Below are positions 9,890-20,059 of a DNA stretch of 64,000 bases, one piece after another. The position numbers were made by a program, and so were the translations under genes. The DNA comes from Aradus depressus (lineage: Eukaryota > Arthropoda > Insecta > Hemiptera > Aradidae): contig OY759215.1 in the NCBI GenBank assembly GCA_963662175.1, forward strand, positions 51,725,213 through 51,789,212. Reading direction: 5' to 3'. The stretch's first letter is position 1. The number at the start of each line of letters is the position of its first letter. The notes beneath the pieces are model-generated. The model saw nothing but the letters and a program-made list of their open reading frames with translations, ran no database searches and was not told the origin of the DNA.

Positions 9890-10695
9890 AAATAATAATT
9901 AAAACAAAAAAGAATAAATAATAAAATTCAAATTACCACGTTTCCTGTAGAAATTTTATAACTGGTCTTCTATTTAATTTTGATTTCTAGAGTAGTTTTT
10001 CGAAGTTTCGTGCAATTTTGAAGAAAGTGCATGTATATTTTTAAAAAATTTCAATTTACAAACTTTTCATTTGGATTTCTAAAGAGATGTCATTTTAATA
10101 ATTTTAAATAATATTAAATCTAATCCAAAGGATTTCAAATTATCTTACTGGGCCAACAGGGAAAATGGATAGAATAGAATTTACGAGAACAAATATTTGG
10201 GTTTATTTTTTTACGTCTACATTATAAAATTGAAAAAAAAAAAAATAAACATTGAAACAAACAAAAATCAAAAGGAAAATCTTAAAAACTAAATTCTTAA
10301 TTCAACCTTTTTTTGTTTTATATTTTGGCCATTTTTTAAAATTTAAGTTATATATTTCTGGTCATATGTCCTGTACATATAAACAAAAAACAGTACCTTC
10401 TTTTCGGATCCATTTCACCGTCAATTCACTTCTATTTAGTTCATTACAACTGAAGCCTAAACACCACTCTCCACATGTTCACTCAGACCGTCTCCATTCT
10501 CAAACCTCGACACTACTCCACACACACTAAAAAAAACAGCTGATGGCCGTGTTTTGTTTTTTTACTCATTTGTTTTAAAATAAATGGTTTCTTATTATTT
10601 ATTTATTTATTCAGTTTCTTTTTATAGAAAATAAATATAATTACTTTTTTTATATTAATAATTTTTTAATGTGTGTATTATTTTTATACATCACA
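9890..10695. repeat. unclassified ~0.8-kb dispersed repeat, copy 1
   Basis: Aligns almost end to end with 57890-58651: 'tttcgtgcaattttgaagaa', 'aacttttcatttggatttct', 'ttaaatctaatccaaaggat', 'ttcaccgtcaattcacttct', 'cctaaacaccactctccaca', ending 'gtgtattatttttatacatc'. Very AT-rich, no long frame, no obvious TIR or tail. It could be a LINE UTR, a Helitron body or a non-autonomous element. Orientation is unknown. Confidence 0.75.
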
Positions 10696-10950
10696 TTGCT
10701 GGGGATCAGGGATCTAGGATATATTAAAAATATGTGATGTGCCCATTACGGGACTTTCTTATACCAACCACGCTTTTACAAATAAGTAAGTAATGAATTC
10801 CTAAGGAAATGTATTTTTTATTGTTTGAAGCGCTATAACATTTGTCGCATTGATTCTATCTCAAATCTGAGGATATATTAACGATAGGGAATTTTCAAGA
10901 AAGAAGAAGACACCTCTGGAAGAAATGCCGGAAAAAATCAACAATGTAGA

Positions 10951-11150
10951 ATGTCTGTGAAGATGCATTACTTATTTTCTCATATTTACTTCTTTAGGCC
11001 TTTAGGAGCTGTAAGCGAGGAACACGGTGAACGCTTTCATCAAGACATTCACTGCATGGAAAGAAGGTAACAGGGACGTTGGGACTGTGCTATGATGGTA
11101 GATTATGTATGGCGTATAGTGCGTGCAGTGGGGTCAGAGAAACAAAGAGG
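10951..11150 (+). pseudogene. relic of an EHGERFHQDI-type protein seen in arthropod repeats
   Basis: The plus frame from 10951 reads MSVKMHYLFSHIYFFRPLGA, then VSEEHGERFHQDIHCMERR, a stop at the next codon, and QGRWDCAMMVDYVWRI. From memory, the string 'M-S-x-K-x-H-F-L..H..FFP.N.GAVSEEHGERFHQDI..MEKRYQGRW...M.ADYCW' recurs in many arthropod hypothetical proteins that look transposon-derived. Here only the Y of KRYQGRW has become TAA within the recognisable part. Function unknown. No intact start or flanking exons were identified, so I call it a relic. Confidence 0.55.
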
Positions 11151-11159
11151 AAAGGCCGT

Positions 11160-12041
11160 TCTCATATACATTTTTAAAAGATATTGTTCTATGAAGATTC
11201 AATGTTATTCAATATTTTTGCTCTTATTCTTACCAATTCTTGTTAGATTTCTTCTATAGGACTCTAGTTATAGTAAATAAACATGTAATATTAGTAGGCT
11301 TTAAGAAAATTGAAAAATTTATTATCACAGCCAAAATATTGACACTTAAGAAAAACTACTTGTATATTCATAATCAACATCGTCAAATTAAACAATAAAC
11401 ACTAAACTAAGATAAACAAAAACTTGCTCAAATTTTGTTACGTAGTGTTATTAGACCAAACGGTAGACTGGGGAGCGAAAAGTTAATTGATTAATTCGTA
11501 CATTGCCGGTGATTCACCGACGACGTTTTATCACTTTGTGACCATATACATAAAACATTCGTATATTCGTATATATTAATGATTGTGCTATGTTATATGT
11601 GAAATGTTATGTATTAAGATAATACTCCCACCTGTTATTATTACAATATTATTAAATGAAAACATTTAAAAACCAGAAAAACAAGTTTAACTCGGTCTCA
11701 ACGGACGTATTAATACGATAATTTACCAAGCATATAATTAATTCTTAATTAAATCATAAATCATTTTAATCTATATCCTTTATATATTAATGTTTATAGA
11801 TATTTTTTTAATGTCCTTAAAAGATAGCAACATTTTTTATTTATTTTATTTTTCATACTGAATTAGATAGAACCAATTAGAAAATAAATTATTTATAGGT
11901 TACTTTTACTAAATGGTAAATGTATGCAAATAATTTATTTTACAAGATAAATCAATGTTTTCCCTCTTGGTCGTTGTCATTTGTATGTGGTTTACAAATT
12001 TTAAATCCTCAGTCCACATTCGGGGACAGTACGAACGCTAA

Positions 12042-12044
<3 letters not shown>
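11160..12044. other. AT-rich DNA with a small LTN scrap
   Basis: No gene seen. An LTN fragment at 11453-11535 (+) contains 'agttaattgattaattcgta' and 'ttgccggtgattcaccgacg'. The rest is unassigned. Confidence 0.5.

Positions 12045-12082
<38 letters not shown>
12045..12082. repeat. 38-bp uninterrupted G run
   Basis: Thirty-eight consecutive G residues in otherwise AT-rich DNA. It may be real (G-quadruplex-forming on this strand) or an assembly or sequencing artefact. Confidence 0.9.
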
Positions 12083-12085
<3 letters not shown>

Positions 12086-13555
12086 CATAGTGCGCGTACT
12101 CGTGTACTCGTACAGCTCATCTTATTTATCGTGTTAGTATTGGGTCAAGTCAAAGAACGAACGCATCTACACATGCGTATTGTTCAGATATATTCTTTCT
12201 TTGAATTTTTTAAATTCTTGGAAGTATATCAAGAAGAATCTGTGTTATGGAATACGAAACACTGAAAATATAACACAACCACATTAACATTTTTTTTTCA
12301 CAACAGCTTTTCTTTGCAGCATTTTTGGGTGTAAGTCAGGCTTTTGACCGTGACACATTTTTTTCTGTAAATAGTGCTTCTTGAATATTTATTTTGTTAA
12401 ATGTGTATTCTGGAATTTTTTATTTAAAATAATGTAACGACGCTATTTAAATACTAGCGACGATTGAATTGAGGCGACGCGTATTTTACAGCTGGTAAAT
12501 CTATGTTCGCCTTATTGACAAAGGTCTCTATCCTTTATAGATCAAAGCATATATCTGACCAAAATCTGTGGCACGGACCCCAACTACTATAACAAACCCT
12601 GTATGGTTATCCACATCAGGTTATGTTACCCTCAATCACCTCTACAATTGTAACCTCCCCATAGTAAAACCATCAAGCCATTGCAAGAGGGGCATTGTGT
12701 GTCTGGAAGTTGAAGATACGTGCACTTAAAGCGATTGGCTAGCAACAGATCTAACGATCAAATCAATTTTTTATTGACCCTATACTAGAGAGATAATTGA
12801 TGATTGGTTAGAGTCGTTGCGTGCCATACTGTTGGGACATCTTCTTAAGTTGGCTTATTTGACAAATGGTCTCTATCCTTAACAGATCGATTCCCAGACC
12901 TGACTCAGAAGGTTCACCAGGGATTAGAAAGGGATGAGTCTCTTTTAATTTAGTTGGCACGCGACAGATAGCTCTCGGGGCGTCTATGGATGGGATTAGT
13001 CTCTGGCTCATCCATCCATCCCGGGGCTCTCTTGGGAAACAAATCAAATTACTTTCCAAAGTCTCATTACTTTAACTGAAACTTTGTTACAACTTGTATC
13101 CATCTCCGACGGAACTAACGCCGTAACGATCTCTTGTAATCCAAACATGTCAACTTGAGACACTCGGCCAATGGGTAACCCATCGTGACCTACCTTAAGT
13201 CACTTTGACAAATGAATGTTTTGTTGAAGAAGTTAAAGGCAAGTTCTCTGTCATTCTTGAAGATAACTTCAGTTTAGAGAACTTTCTTTGCAAACCGTTT
13301 ACTAACAAATGTTTAATAGATGAATCAAACATTCAAGTTCTTCAATAGTTCCTTTCGGAGGTTCATTGAGTGTTATTGTTGCAGCGCTTATTTCATCATA
13401 GTTTGGGCTCAAAGGACATTGTTTCCTTGACTGATTTCACCAATTACTGTCGGTTCCTACCCGTCTGACTATGCAATAGCCAAATTTCTTATGTTAAGAT
13501 TGTTTTTAATTTAAATGCTTAATTTGTGACTCAAACATACGACATAGGTAAAAAA
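12083..13555. other. no recognised element
   Basis: About 1.5 kb with no family I can name. The minus-strand frame at 12808-13059 (83 codons) has no recognisable motif. The phrases 'ttgacaaaggtctctatcct' (12516) and 'ttgacaaatggtctctatcc' (12859) repeat, hinting at a decayed duplication. Confidence 0.4.
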
Positions 13556-14300
13556 TGGAAAGTTGTCGGTGAATCACCGGTACATTCATTATATTGGCAT
13601 TATTAGGTTTAAAAGTCGAGCTTCCTTCTCAGGTTCCTTCCATCCTTCGGTCGATTTCGGGGAAAATTAATGATGTGTTCCTTTTGGCGTTTTGAATTTA
13701 AATATAAAATTTCATGTTAATACATTCATTACATCGGCAGTTGGGTTTTTGAGTTGAGTCCCTTGTCCAATCCCTTTCCGTTCGAACGATCCCACTAAAA
13801 ATGCACTGGTATCATCCCTATGGGGTTTTGAATTTACATATGAAATTTTGTAACGATACATTCATTACAACGGAAGTTCCTACTTTACTTACTTTTACTT
13901 TCCCTGACGCTACGGCCCTTGTAGAATCCGGGCCTCCGCAACGATCTTCCGCCATTCTTCTCTATCCATGGTCTCCTGTCTCCATCTTCTCACACCCGTC
14001 GTTTTGATGTCGTCCTCCACGTCCTCCAGCCAACGTAAGCGGGGTCTACCTCTTCTTGCCCTCCCGGGTGTCCCTCCAGTATCCTCCTCGGCAGTCTGTC
14101 TGATTCCATCCTCTGTAAATGCCCCAGCCATTGCAGCCGCCCCTGCTTCACTAAGGCCACCAGGTCCGGGCTCTTGTACAGGTCCTTCAGCTCCCTATTG
14201 GTCCGTGTCCTCCATGACGGAAGTTCCTAATCCCTCCTTTTTCTTTGGCCGATTTGGCTGAAACGTAATGGGGTTCCAGATACACATATAACATAGACTC
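13556..14300 (-). mobile_element. LTN repeat, interrupted by an RTE LINE
   Basis: LTN body in reverse orientation: 'gtcggtgaatcaccggtaca', 'tacattcattacatcggcag', 'gggttttgaatttacatatg', broken at 13882 by a LINE (13883-14216) and resumed with 'ggccgatttggctgaaacgt' to about 14300. It contains duplicated inner blocks (tacattcattac... occurs twice). Confidence 0.8.
13883..14216 (-). mobile_element. 5'-truncated RTE-type LINE 3' end with 13-bp TSD
   Basis: The 13-mer ACGGAAGTTCCTA is present at 13870-13882 and 14217-14229, a perfect target duplication. The minus strand encodes LQWLGHLQRMESDRLPRRIL, a frame change, then GRARRGRPRLRWLEDVEDD, IKTTGVRRWRQETMDREEW and RKIVAEARILQGP-stop, the standard C-terminus of RTE-type ORFs. 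The 3' end is a short (AGTAA)-like repeat. One frameshift and 5' truncation make it inactive. It is a different subfamily from the one at 5930-6251. Confidence 0.88.
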
Positions 14301-16031
14301 CCGGGGGCACAGCCCGCAGTTTCCGCGGTTAGCGCTGCAGACTTTTTGTTATTAATTTGGAAGACTTTGACCTCTAGAAGCTCCCCCTGAGGGAACCACT
14401 GACTGTACTTAAGCTGACTTTACATGAGTAGCAAAAATGCAAAGCGTAGCAGCAGCAAATGCACGGTGTGGTTTCTGTGCTTTTAGAATTAAATGACTCA
14501 CATCCAGTAGCGTGAATTGCTGCTGTTGCGCTTTGCATTTTTACTGCGCATGTAAAAACAGCTTTAAGCGTATAAAGCATAACATAAATGATGATTTTGA
14601 ACAAGGAAATGAAATGATCGAATTCATGTATATTTAAATAAATGTAATATGACTCGTTTTGTACATGTACATTTAGGTAAAACACAATTTTCGTTTATCC
14701 TCCGAAAATCGTGAAAGAAATTCCCCTTGAAGAGTTGATCGTTTTCCAGCAACTATCTGTGCACGCTTAGCATGCAGAGACCATTGAGACGGAATTTTTA
14801 ATCTAACATTTTTTTGGTTTATTTAATTCTTCTTGGTTTTTTGCCGCCCCCCCCCTGGCTACGCCCTTGCACGCAACGAACCAAAATAGGTAAGAATTAG
14901 AGCATTATTTCACAAAAAGAATAAAGATTTTTTTACATACAACTTCCAAATAAAAACTGCATGGTAAAACAAAAGCTGCACAAATTCTCAACAGATTCGA
15001 GATTATTTGCTTCAATCCAATAAGATAGAAACTTATCCATTTTAATGAAGAAAAATAAAATGAACATAAATGTTTATTAATGACAAAATTTTAACATTGA
15101 CAGGAAAAACAGTAAAAATAAATCAGTGTAACTTGATAGCACTTCTTGACGATGATTGGTCGACATAAATTCAGATAAGAGGAAGTTATGGGTCTTGACA
15201 TTGGTCACGTGCGGTCTCAAAATTCACTGTGACCCAACATTACCGATGAAGTTTACAATTGTTACAAGTTATCTCGCTGACAGCCATAGTAAATATGAAT
15301 ATTTCATGACCCTCTCCTGTTTCTACTCACCTGGAGGATATCATCCACTTCATGAATTATGGATACTTAGATGGGCATTAACTCAGAGACAAATCATTTC
15401 TTCTTTCCTCTTTTTTTTTTTTTTTTTTTTCCTTCTCATTCGAATTTTTTATGTTGAAGGATACAACGGAGTGTTCAACAAGAACTAAACAATGTCATGA
15501 ATCGGAATAATAGTTTTAAATGAAAAATTCTTGCTCAGTAGTTCAACAAAAAAGAATGATCGCAATTCTTACTCATGAATTATAGATAAATTATACGTTC
15601 ACTCTCTCTCCTAAACCAATCGCTCATTTGGCTAAAAATTAGTAGTTGAATTACACTGGAACTTACGCTAGAAAAAATTATTGACAATAATTCAAAACTA
15701 TTTTTCACAGTTTCTAAAATGGTTTATATCCTCGTGTGTCATCAGTAACACGACAAGGACGTAAAAACGCCGTTTAAACATCAAAAAGGTGTCTCACAGT
15801 TGGAGCTTATTTTAACTCTGCCAGTTTACGAAGTTGAATGAGTTGCTTCTGAAATGTAAAACAGAAGAAAACTCAGGTTGCTTCGACGTCGAAGAAAAAC
15901 AATCTTCTTCAGCTTATACAAAAGGATGAGAAAGATAGATGATTGATATCATGGTGACTAATAAGATAATTCTCTTCATTTTTGAGATAGGAACATTAAG
16001 ATAATAATAATAAATATAAAAAATGTACAGA
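14301..16031. other. no recognised element
   Basis: Mostly AT-rich DNA. Repeated phrases around 14430-14560 ('aaaatgcaaagcgtagcagc' versus the complement of 'gctgttgcgctttgcatttt') make a weak inverted repeat. The 110-codon frame at 15156-15488 has no recognised domain. A T-rich run lies at 15411-15430. Confidence 0.4.
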
Positions 16032-16033
16032 TA

Positions 16034-16732
16034 CAGTAGAACCTCTACGTAACGAACTTCTATATAACGAATTTTCTCTGTAACGATTTTTTTTTTAAAG
16101 ACAAATAAATTCCATTATAAAATGTTTCCAGATAACGAAGAAAATCTTCCATATAACGAATTAAAATGCTCCGAAAAAAAAATCCAAAAAGTAATTTTTA
16201 TTATTAAAATTATAATTATGTAATGGCGACAATGGGAGAAGGGGAGGCGCCATAGAAGAACCCGCCAGCTGTCATTGAAGAAGTGCCTGATAATGTTTTC
16301 CAAATGCTAAACGATTGTGAACATTTCTATGAGAAGTTACAAACACGTGTTCAACAAGATATTAGAAAATATTTCCCAGTTCAATAAATTACATACCAAT
16401 TGATATGTATACATTTCCCTATTGCTTCATAAAATGTAGTACATTTTTTTGTATTTTATTTCGACATATATTTCATGCAGATAAATACATTAGTATGTAT
16501 ATTTTTTTCTCTAATTGAGTGTTTTTATTTATTTTTAACCTTATATAGGTGTATACATAATATCCTGTGTTACATTTCATAAAAACACAAGTTAAATACA
16601 TTTGTAAATACTATGTATGTATTTATATATTTTTTTTAAACTGTAAAAAAATACAATTTCTTTATAACGAAGTTTCTATGTAACGAACTTTTACTTTGGA
16701 ACCTTCAATTTCGTTATATGGAGGTCCTACTG
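16034..16732 (+). mobile_element. Tigger/pogo-type DNA transposon, internally deleted
   Basis: Terminal inverted repeats CAGTAGAACCTCTACGTAAC (left) and, on the other strand, CAGTAGGACCTCCATATAAC (right), flanked by TA at 16032-16033 and 16733-16734. Sub-terminal 'ataacgaa' repeats occur near both ends (16069-16160; 16670-16720). The 699-bp element keeps only the end of the transposase gene (see 16223-16387). TA target site, CAGTAG ends and the CENP-B/Tigger-like tail place it in the pogo/Tigger branch of Tc1/mariner. Confidence 0.85.
16223..16387 (+). pseudogene. Tigger-type transposase C-terminal relic
   Basis: The frame MATMGEGEAP-stop-KNPPAVIEEV, then PDNVFQMLNDCEHFYEKLQT and RVQQDIRKYFPVQ-stop, lies inside the Tigger derivative. 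Acidic and proline-rich stretches followed by a short helical tail are typical of the end of Tigger/jerky-like transposases. The catalytic DDE core and CENP-B DNA-binding domain are gone, and one internal stop is present. The upstream start is nominal. Confidence 0.6.
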
Positions 16733-16828
16733 TACTAATAAAACACTCTGCCATACCCATTTCTCCAATGAATGAAGACCAGGGAGGCCGCGAACGCCCG
16801 GCTGGTTTCCTCCGCCATTTTTCTCTGC

Positions 16829-17105
16829 CTAGCACTGTAAAGTAGAGAGGAAAGCTGAAGGTGCTACCACATGAGGAGAAAAACTAGTTACAACTAGCAC
16901 TCCAGACTGTGTTAGCAGGTCTTTCAACCAGCGCCGCCTCAGTCTTCGAGGAGAATTGTTTGGATGGATACGGGATGACAGGGATCGAGCGATGGAATTA
17001 ACAAGAGAGGTTAGAGGGAAATTTGAAAAAAAGCGGGATTTTGAGGTCATTTTGGAGAGTAAGTTTAGAAATATCGACAATTGTTTCGAGGACTTTAGAT
17101 TCGAA
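16829..17105 (-). pseudogene. Jockey-type LINE ORF2 C-terminus
   Basis: The minus frame contains SRFFSNFPLTSLVNSIARSL, SSRIHPNNSPRRLRRRWLKD and LLTQSGVLVV, the same C-terminal RRLRRRWPRDLL ending as at 3210-3605, with about 30 extra residues before the stop. The GC-richer tract downstream (to about 16790) is its 3' UTR. No RT domain is present, so it is a dead 5'-truncated copy. Confidence 0.6.
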
Positions 17106-17814
17106 TGACCGGGTATGATAGATGTTGGATGACTACATCATTCGTAGTCATATAGTATATATATATATGTACAATATTTAATGTATATTCTAATATATTA
17201 TATATGCATTAGCAAGTCTATTACATAGCAAGTACTTGATTTTCAGCAAATAAGACAAAAATAAATCTACGTTTATTCTTAGCTTAGGTGAAATTAGAGG
17301 TGATCAAAACGAAAATTATTTGTAAAAAGTGATCCTACGCTAGTCTTTAGGCTATCGTCGTTAAGTCTGCAAATGGGCGACTCCCACCAATTTTCTGGCG
17401 TCGTCCTTTAACCAACAATTTTAGCGTTTAAGGGATCGTTTATTTGAAAGGGGGATAGTTTACAGAATTACGGGACTATTAGAGGTACAATTTAGAGAGA
17501 CAAAGATAGACTAAAGGTCATATTGGGCTATCTATATTAAAATAATTATTTTTTGTAGGATACGAGTATCCAAGCGAATACGAATTCGCCTAAACACGTC
17601 TCGACAGCATAAACCTGTGGAAAATATAATGGTACTTTAAAAAAGAAGGAATTCTCAGAGTAAATGTGAAAATGTGTCTTTACCGCAGCCGCTAATCTAC
17701 AAACCGATAGATAATCTACGAACCGCGGTCTATTCCCAATCCACCTCTGAATTTTATATAATTTCTATTTAGCAATTTTATACCCCTTAACAAAAAAAAC
17801 ATTTTTTGGTAAAA
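17106..17814. other. no recognised element
   Basis: AT-rich with a short (TA)n tract near 17155-17170. No gene or repeat family assigned. Confidence 0.4.
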
Positions 17815-18045
17815 AAACGTCGTCGATGAATCACCGGCTATGTACTTCCCCAGCAAGACGTTTTCGCTCTCCCTCCAAAGCCAATCACTATTTGGGCTAA
17901 AACTCAATATTTGACATACATAGTGGTTTCTGAATCCTCATATTAAATTTTGTGTCGATTCATTCATTACATCGACAGTTATCGGGGTATTTAAGTCCCT
18001 GATGCTCTTTTCTCTTGGGCCGATTTGACTAAAAATCAATATGTG
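17815..18045 (-). mobile_element. LTN repeat copy, partial
   Basis: Reverse-orientation body: 'gatgaatcaccggctatgta', 'ctccctccaaagccaatcac', 'aaattttgtgtcgattcatt', 'gggccgatttgactaaaaat'. Both terminal repeats are missing. Confidence 0.8.
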
Positions 18046-18457
18046 TACTACAAATGAATGTCACGGTGCTGACAAGCAACATATGTTTCTAGGTGCTGGG
18101 TTGTCAGCTAAAGTAGCTTCAACTCTAGTAAAAAGTCGCAAACTAGATTTAAAACGTGACGTAGGGAATACTGAGGTCGCCATGGAGAGTTTTGTTAAAA
18201 ATATAGTAAGGAGCATTGGCTATCATACGATTGGATACGCTGCAGATTGGAAACGTTGGCAGAACCCCAGAATTCAATTCATTAAGTCCACATGGGTTTC
18301 AACACTACGTTGTATATATGTCGTTTTATTTTCAAAGTTAGTTTAGATCTTTTGTCTATAAGTCTTAGTAACAGTTTGTGGCATTTAAAATATGTTTTGA
18401 GTATTATGTGATGTGGTCTCCCCTCTCAAATTCATTTCAAACTGGCATTATTGCCTG

Positions 18458-18805
18458 CAGTGACGGATTAAGCTTCTGCGGGGCCCTAGGTGATTGCAAA
18501 TGTGGAGCCCCCCTATTTTTACCCCCCCCCCCCCCCCCCCCCCATAAAAAAACGAAAACTGCCGATTTGTTTTTTTATTTAAAAAAAAAAATCATGCTTA
18601 ATAAGGTCCCCCTCATACCTTTTATTGGGAAAAATAACTCGGGCCAAATTCCTTGTCAAATTTGACCTGAATTATTTTTCCCAAAAGCTTGTAAAATCAT
18701 TTTAAAAGTGACCAGGTTTTTTTTTTTTTTTTTTGACAGTGGGGCCGTCAGCATCGGGGGCCCTAGGCACCTGCCTAGGTTTGCCTATTGGTTAATCCAC
18801 CACTG
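18458..18805. mobile_element. non-autonomous hAT element with 8-bp TSD
   Basis: ATTGCCTG at 18450-18457 and 18806-18813 is an exact 8-bp target duplication, the hallmark of hAT. The termini CAGTGACGGATTAA and (complement) CAGTGGTGGATTAA are hAT-like, and GGGGCCCTAGG lies just inside both ends. The 348-bp element has no transposase frame and contains a 22-C run (18522-18543). Confidence 0.9.
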
Positions 18806-18839
18806 ATTGCCTGCAAGAAAACCGTTGATGTCAACAAAA

Positions 18840-19705
18840 TGAATTTGAAAGGGGGGAGTGATCGGTAAAATGTGTTTTTTATAAGAAAGTTCTGTTATGA
18901 TCATATTACATATATTTTTTTGGGGAAATGATCGGAAGCTACTGAGATTGAACGGACATAATGAAGAAAATTGAAACTGTTATATTGTTAGGTTCAAAGT
19001 GATACTGTCCAGTTATTGAGAGGTCAAAAATATTTTTTGTTTTTTTTCAATTTCATGGTTTGTTTGGTAAATATGATTTATTGTTTTCTTTGTTGTAGAA
19101 GAAGAAAGACGGAAGGAGAAAATAGGCGAAGGGAGGGGACAACATGTGTAGCCAAGTGTGGGGACCCGGACGGTAATAGTCGGGAGATAAGCTGGCTGGA
19201 AGACATAAAGCCGTCCTGGTGTGGCCAAGTCGGGGGCAGTTAGCCCCTGATATATGTCCTATATGTTGACCCATGAGGGGTCCTATACGTTACACCCCGG
19301 TCATGTATTAAATCATTCCTATCCTATCTAGTCCAACCTTTTATATCTGACTCATCCTGGCTCTGGGTTCCGAAGCTCCGTTTCATCGCCCCCTTCAACT
19401 CCAAATGATGAATTGGCTACTCCAGGCACCACAATCAGGACTCCCGGGTAGCCTTTAGTATTCGATAAGCGAACATAAAAATATATTGGTCGCATTCCAA
19501 TACACCGAGGCAGGGTTGTCAGATTGGGCGACTGTCACAAATTGGGCTATTTTTATAAGTTCAATGAAAATGTTTCAAAAAACAAATTAAATTTTTTAAT
19601 CTTTTAAAAATATGTTATTACATGATCTAATAAAACCATTAAAAAAAAACACATGAACTACTGATTATTATTTATAAGTGCAATTTTCTCTTCTTTTGAA
19701 TCTTC
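18840..19705. other. no recognised element
   Basis: A GC-richer patch at 19110-19310 (gacccggacggtaatagtcg; gggcagttagcccctgatat) could be a LINE 3' UTR, but I could not connect it to a coding frame. 'cagggttgtcagattgggcg' at 19513 resembles a hAT-type end; no partner end was found. Confidence 0.3.
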
Positions 19706-20053
19706 GAGGGCGCCGGTAGCTCAGTGGTATGCGTGCTTGACTTCTGAGCTCAAGGTCGTGGGTTCGTAACCCGACCGAGGCCCTTAGTTTATTTTATCTG
19801 GGAGATAAAATAAACTTAAGCACGCCGTCCTTCGGATGGGACGTTAAGCGATGGTCCCGAGCCTGTACGATGTCAGGTACTCGTTAAAGACCCCTAACCT
19901 AGATGAATAAAAAATTTAGGGTAGGCAAAATTTAGGACTCCCACAGTAGAGTCGGGCTCATGTCCACCAGAGTGACGAAAGAGCGCTCTGGTAGTAGGCG
20001 ATATGACCTCGTTGTTAAAGCCCGGGCATGAGTCATAAAACCTAACCTAACCT
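19706..20053 (+). mobile_element. SINE-1, full length (reference copy)
   Basis: Layout of this 348-bp tRNA-derived SINE: tRNA-like head (19706-19783) with a pol III A box (TAGCTCAGTGG) and B box (GGTTCGTAACC); a hairpin AGTTTATTTTATCT-GGG-AGATAAAATAAACT just after it; a central block (ccgtccttcggatgggacgt; taagcgatggtcccgagcct; cgttaaagacccct) that resembles the conserved core of vertebrate HE1/V-SINEs; a family-specific body (gggtaggcaaaatttaggac; gtcgggctcatgtccaccag; ctctggtagtaggcgatatg; aaagcccgggcatgagtcat); and a tail AACCTAACCTAACCT. It is non-coding, presumably transcribed by RNA polymerase III from the head and mobilised by an unidentified LINE. Divergence from the minus-strand copy at 349-696 is small, so both look fairly young. 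Confidence 0.93.
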
Positions 20054-20059
20054 CTTCTT

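Noticed and set aside
15870..15920. CTGAAGAAGATTG...TTCTTCGACGTCGAAGC on the minus strand as a ribozyme
   Set aside because: The core box CTGAAGA is present, but the required GAAA after stem II is not in the right place; more likely a chance hairpin or a different terminal motif.
19706..19783. Functional tRNA gene
   Set aside because: A and B boxes are present, but the same head occurs at the front of many 348-bp copies, and the acceptor stem and 3' context belong to a SINE.
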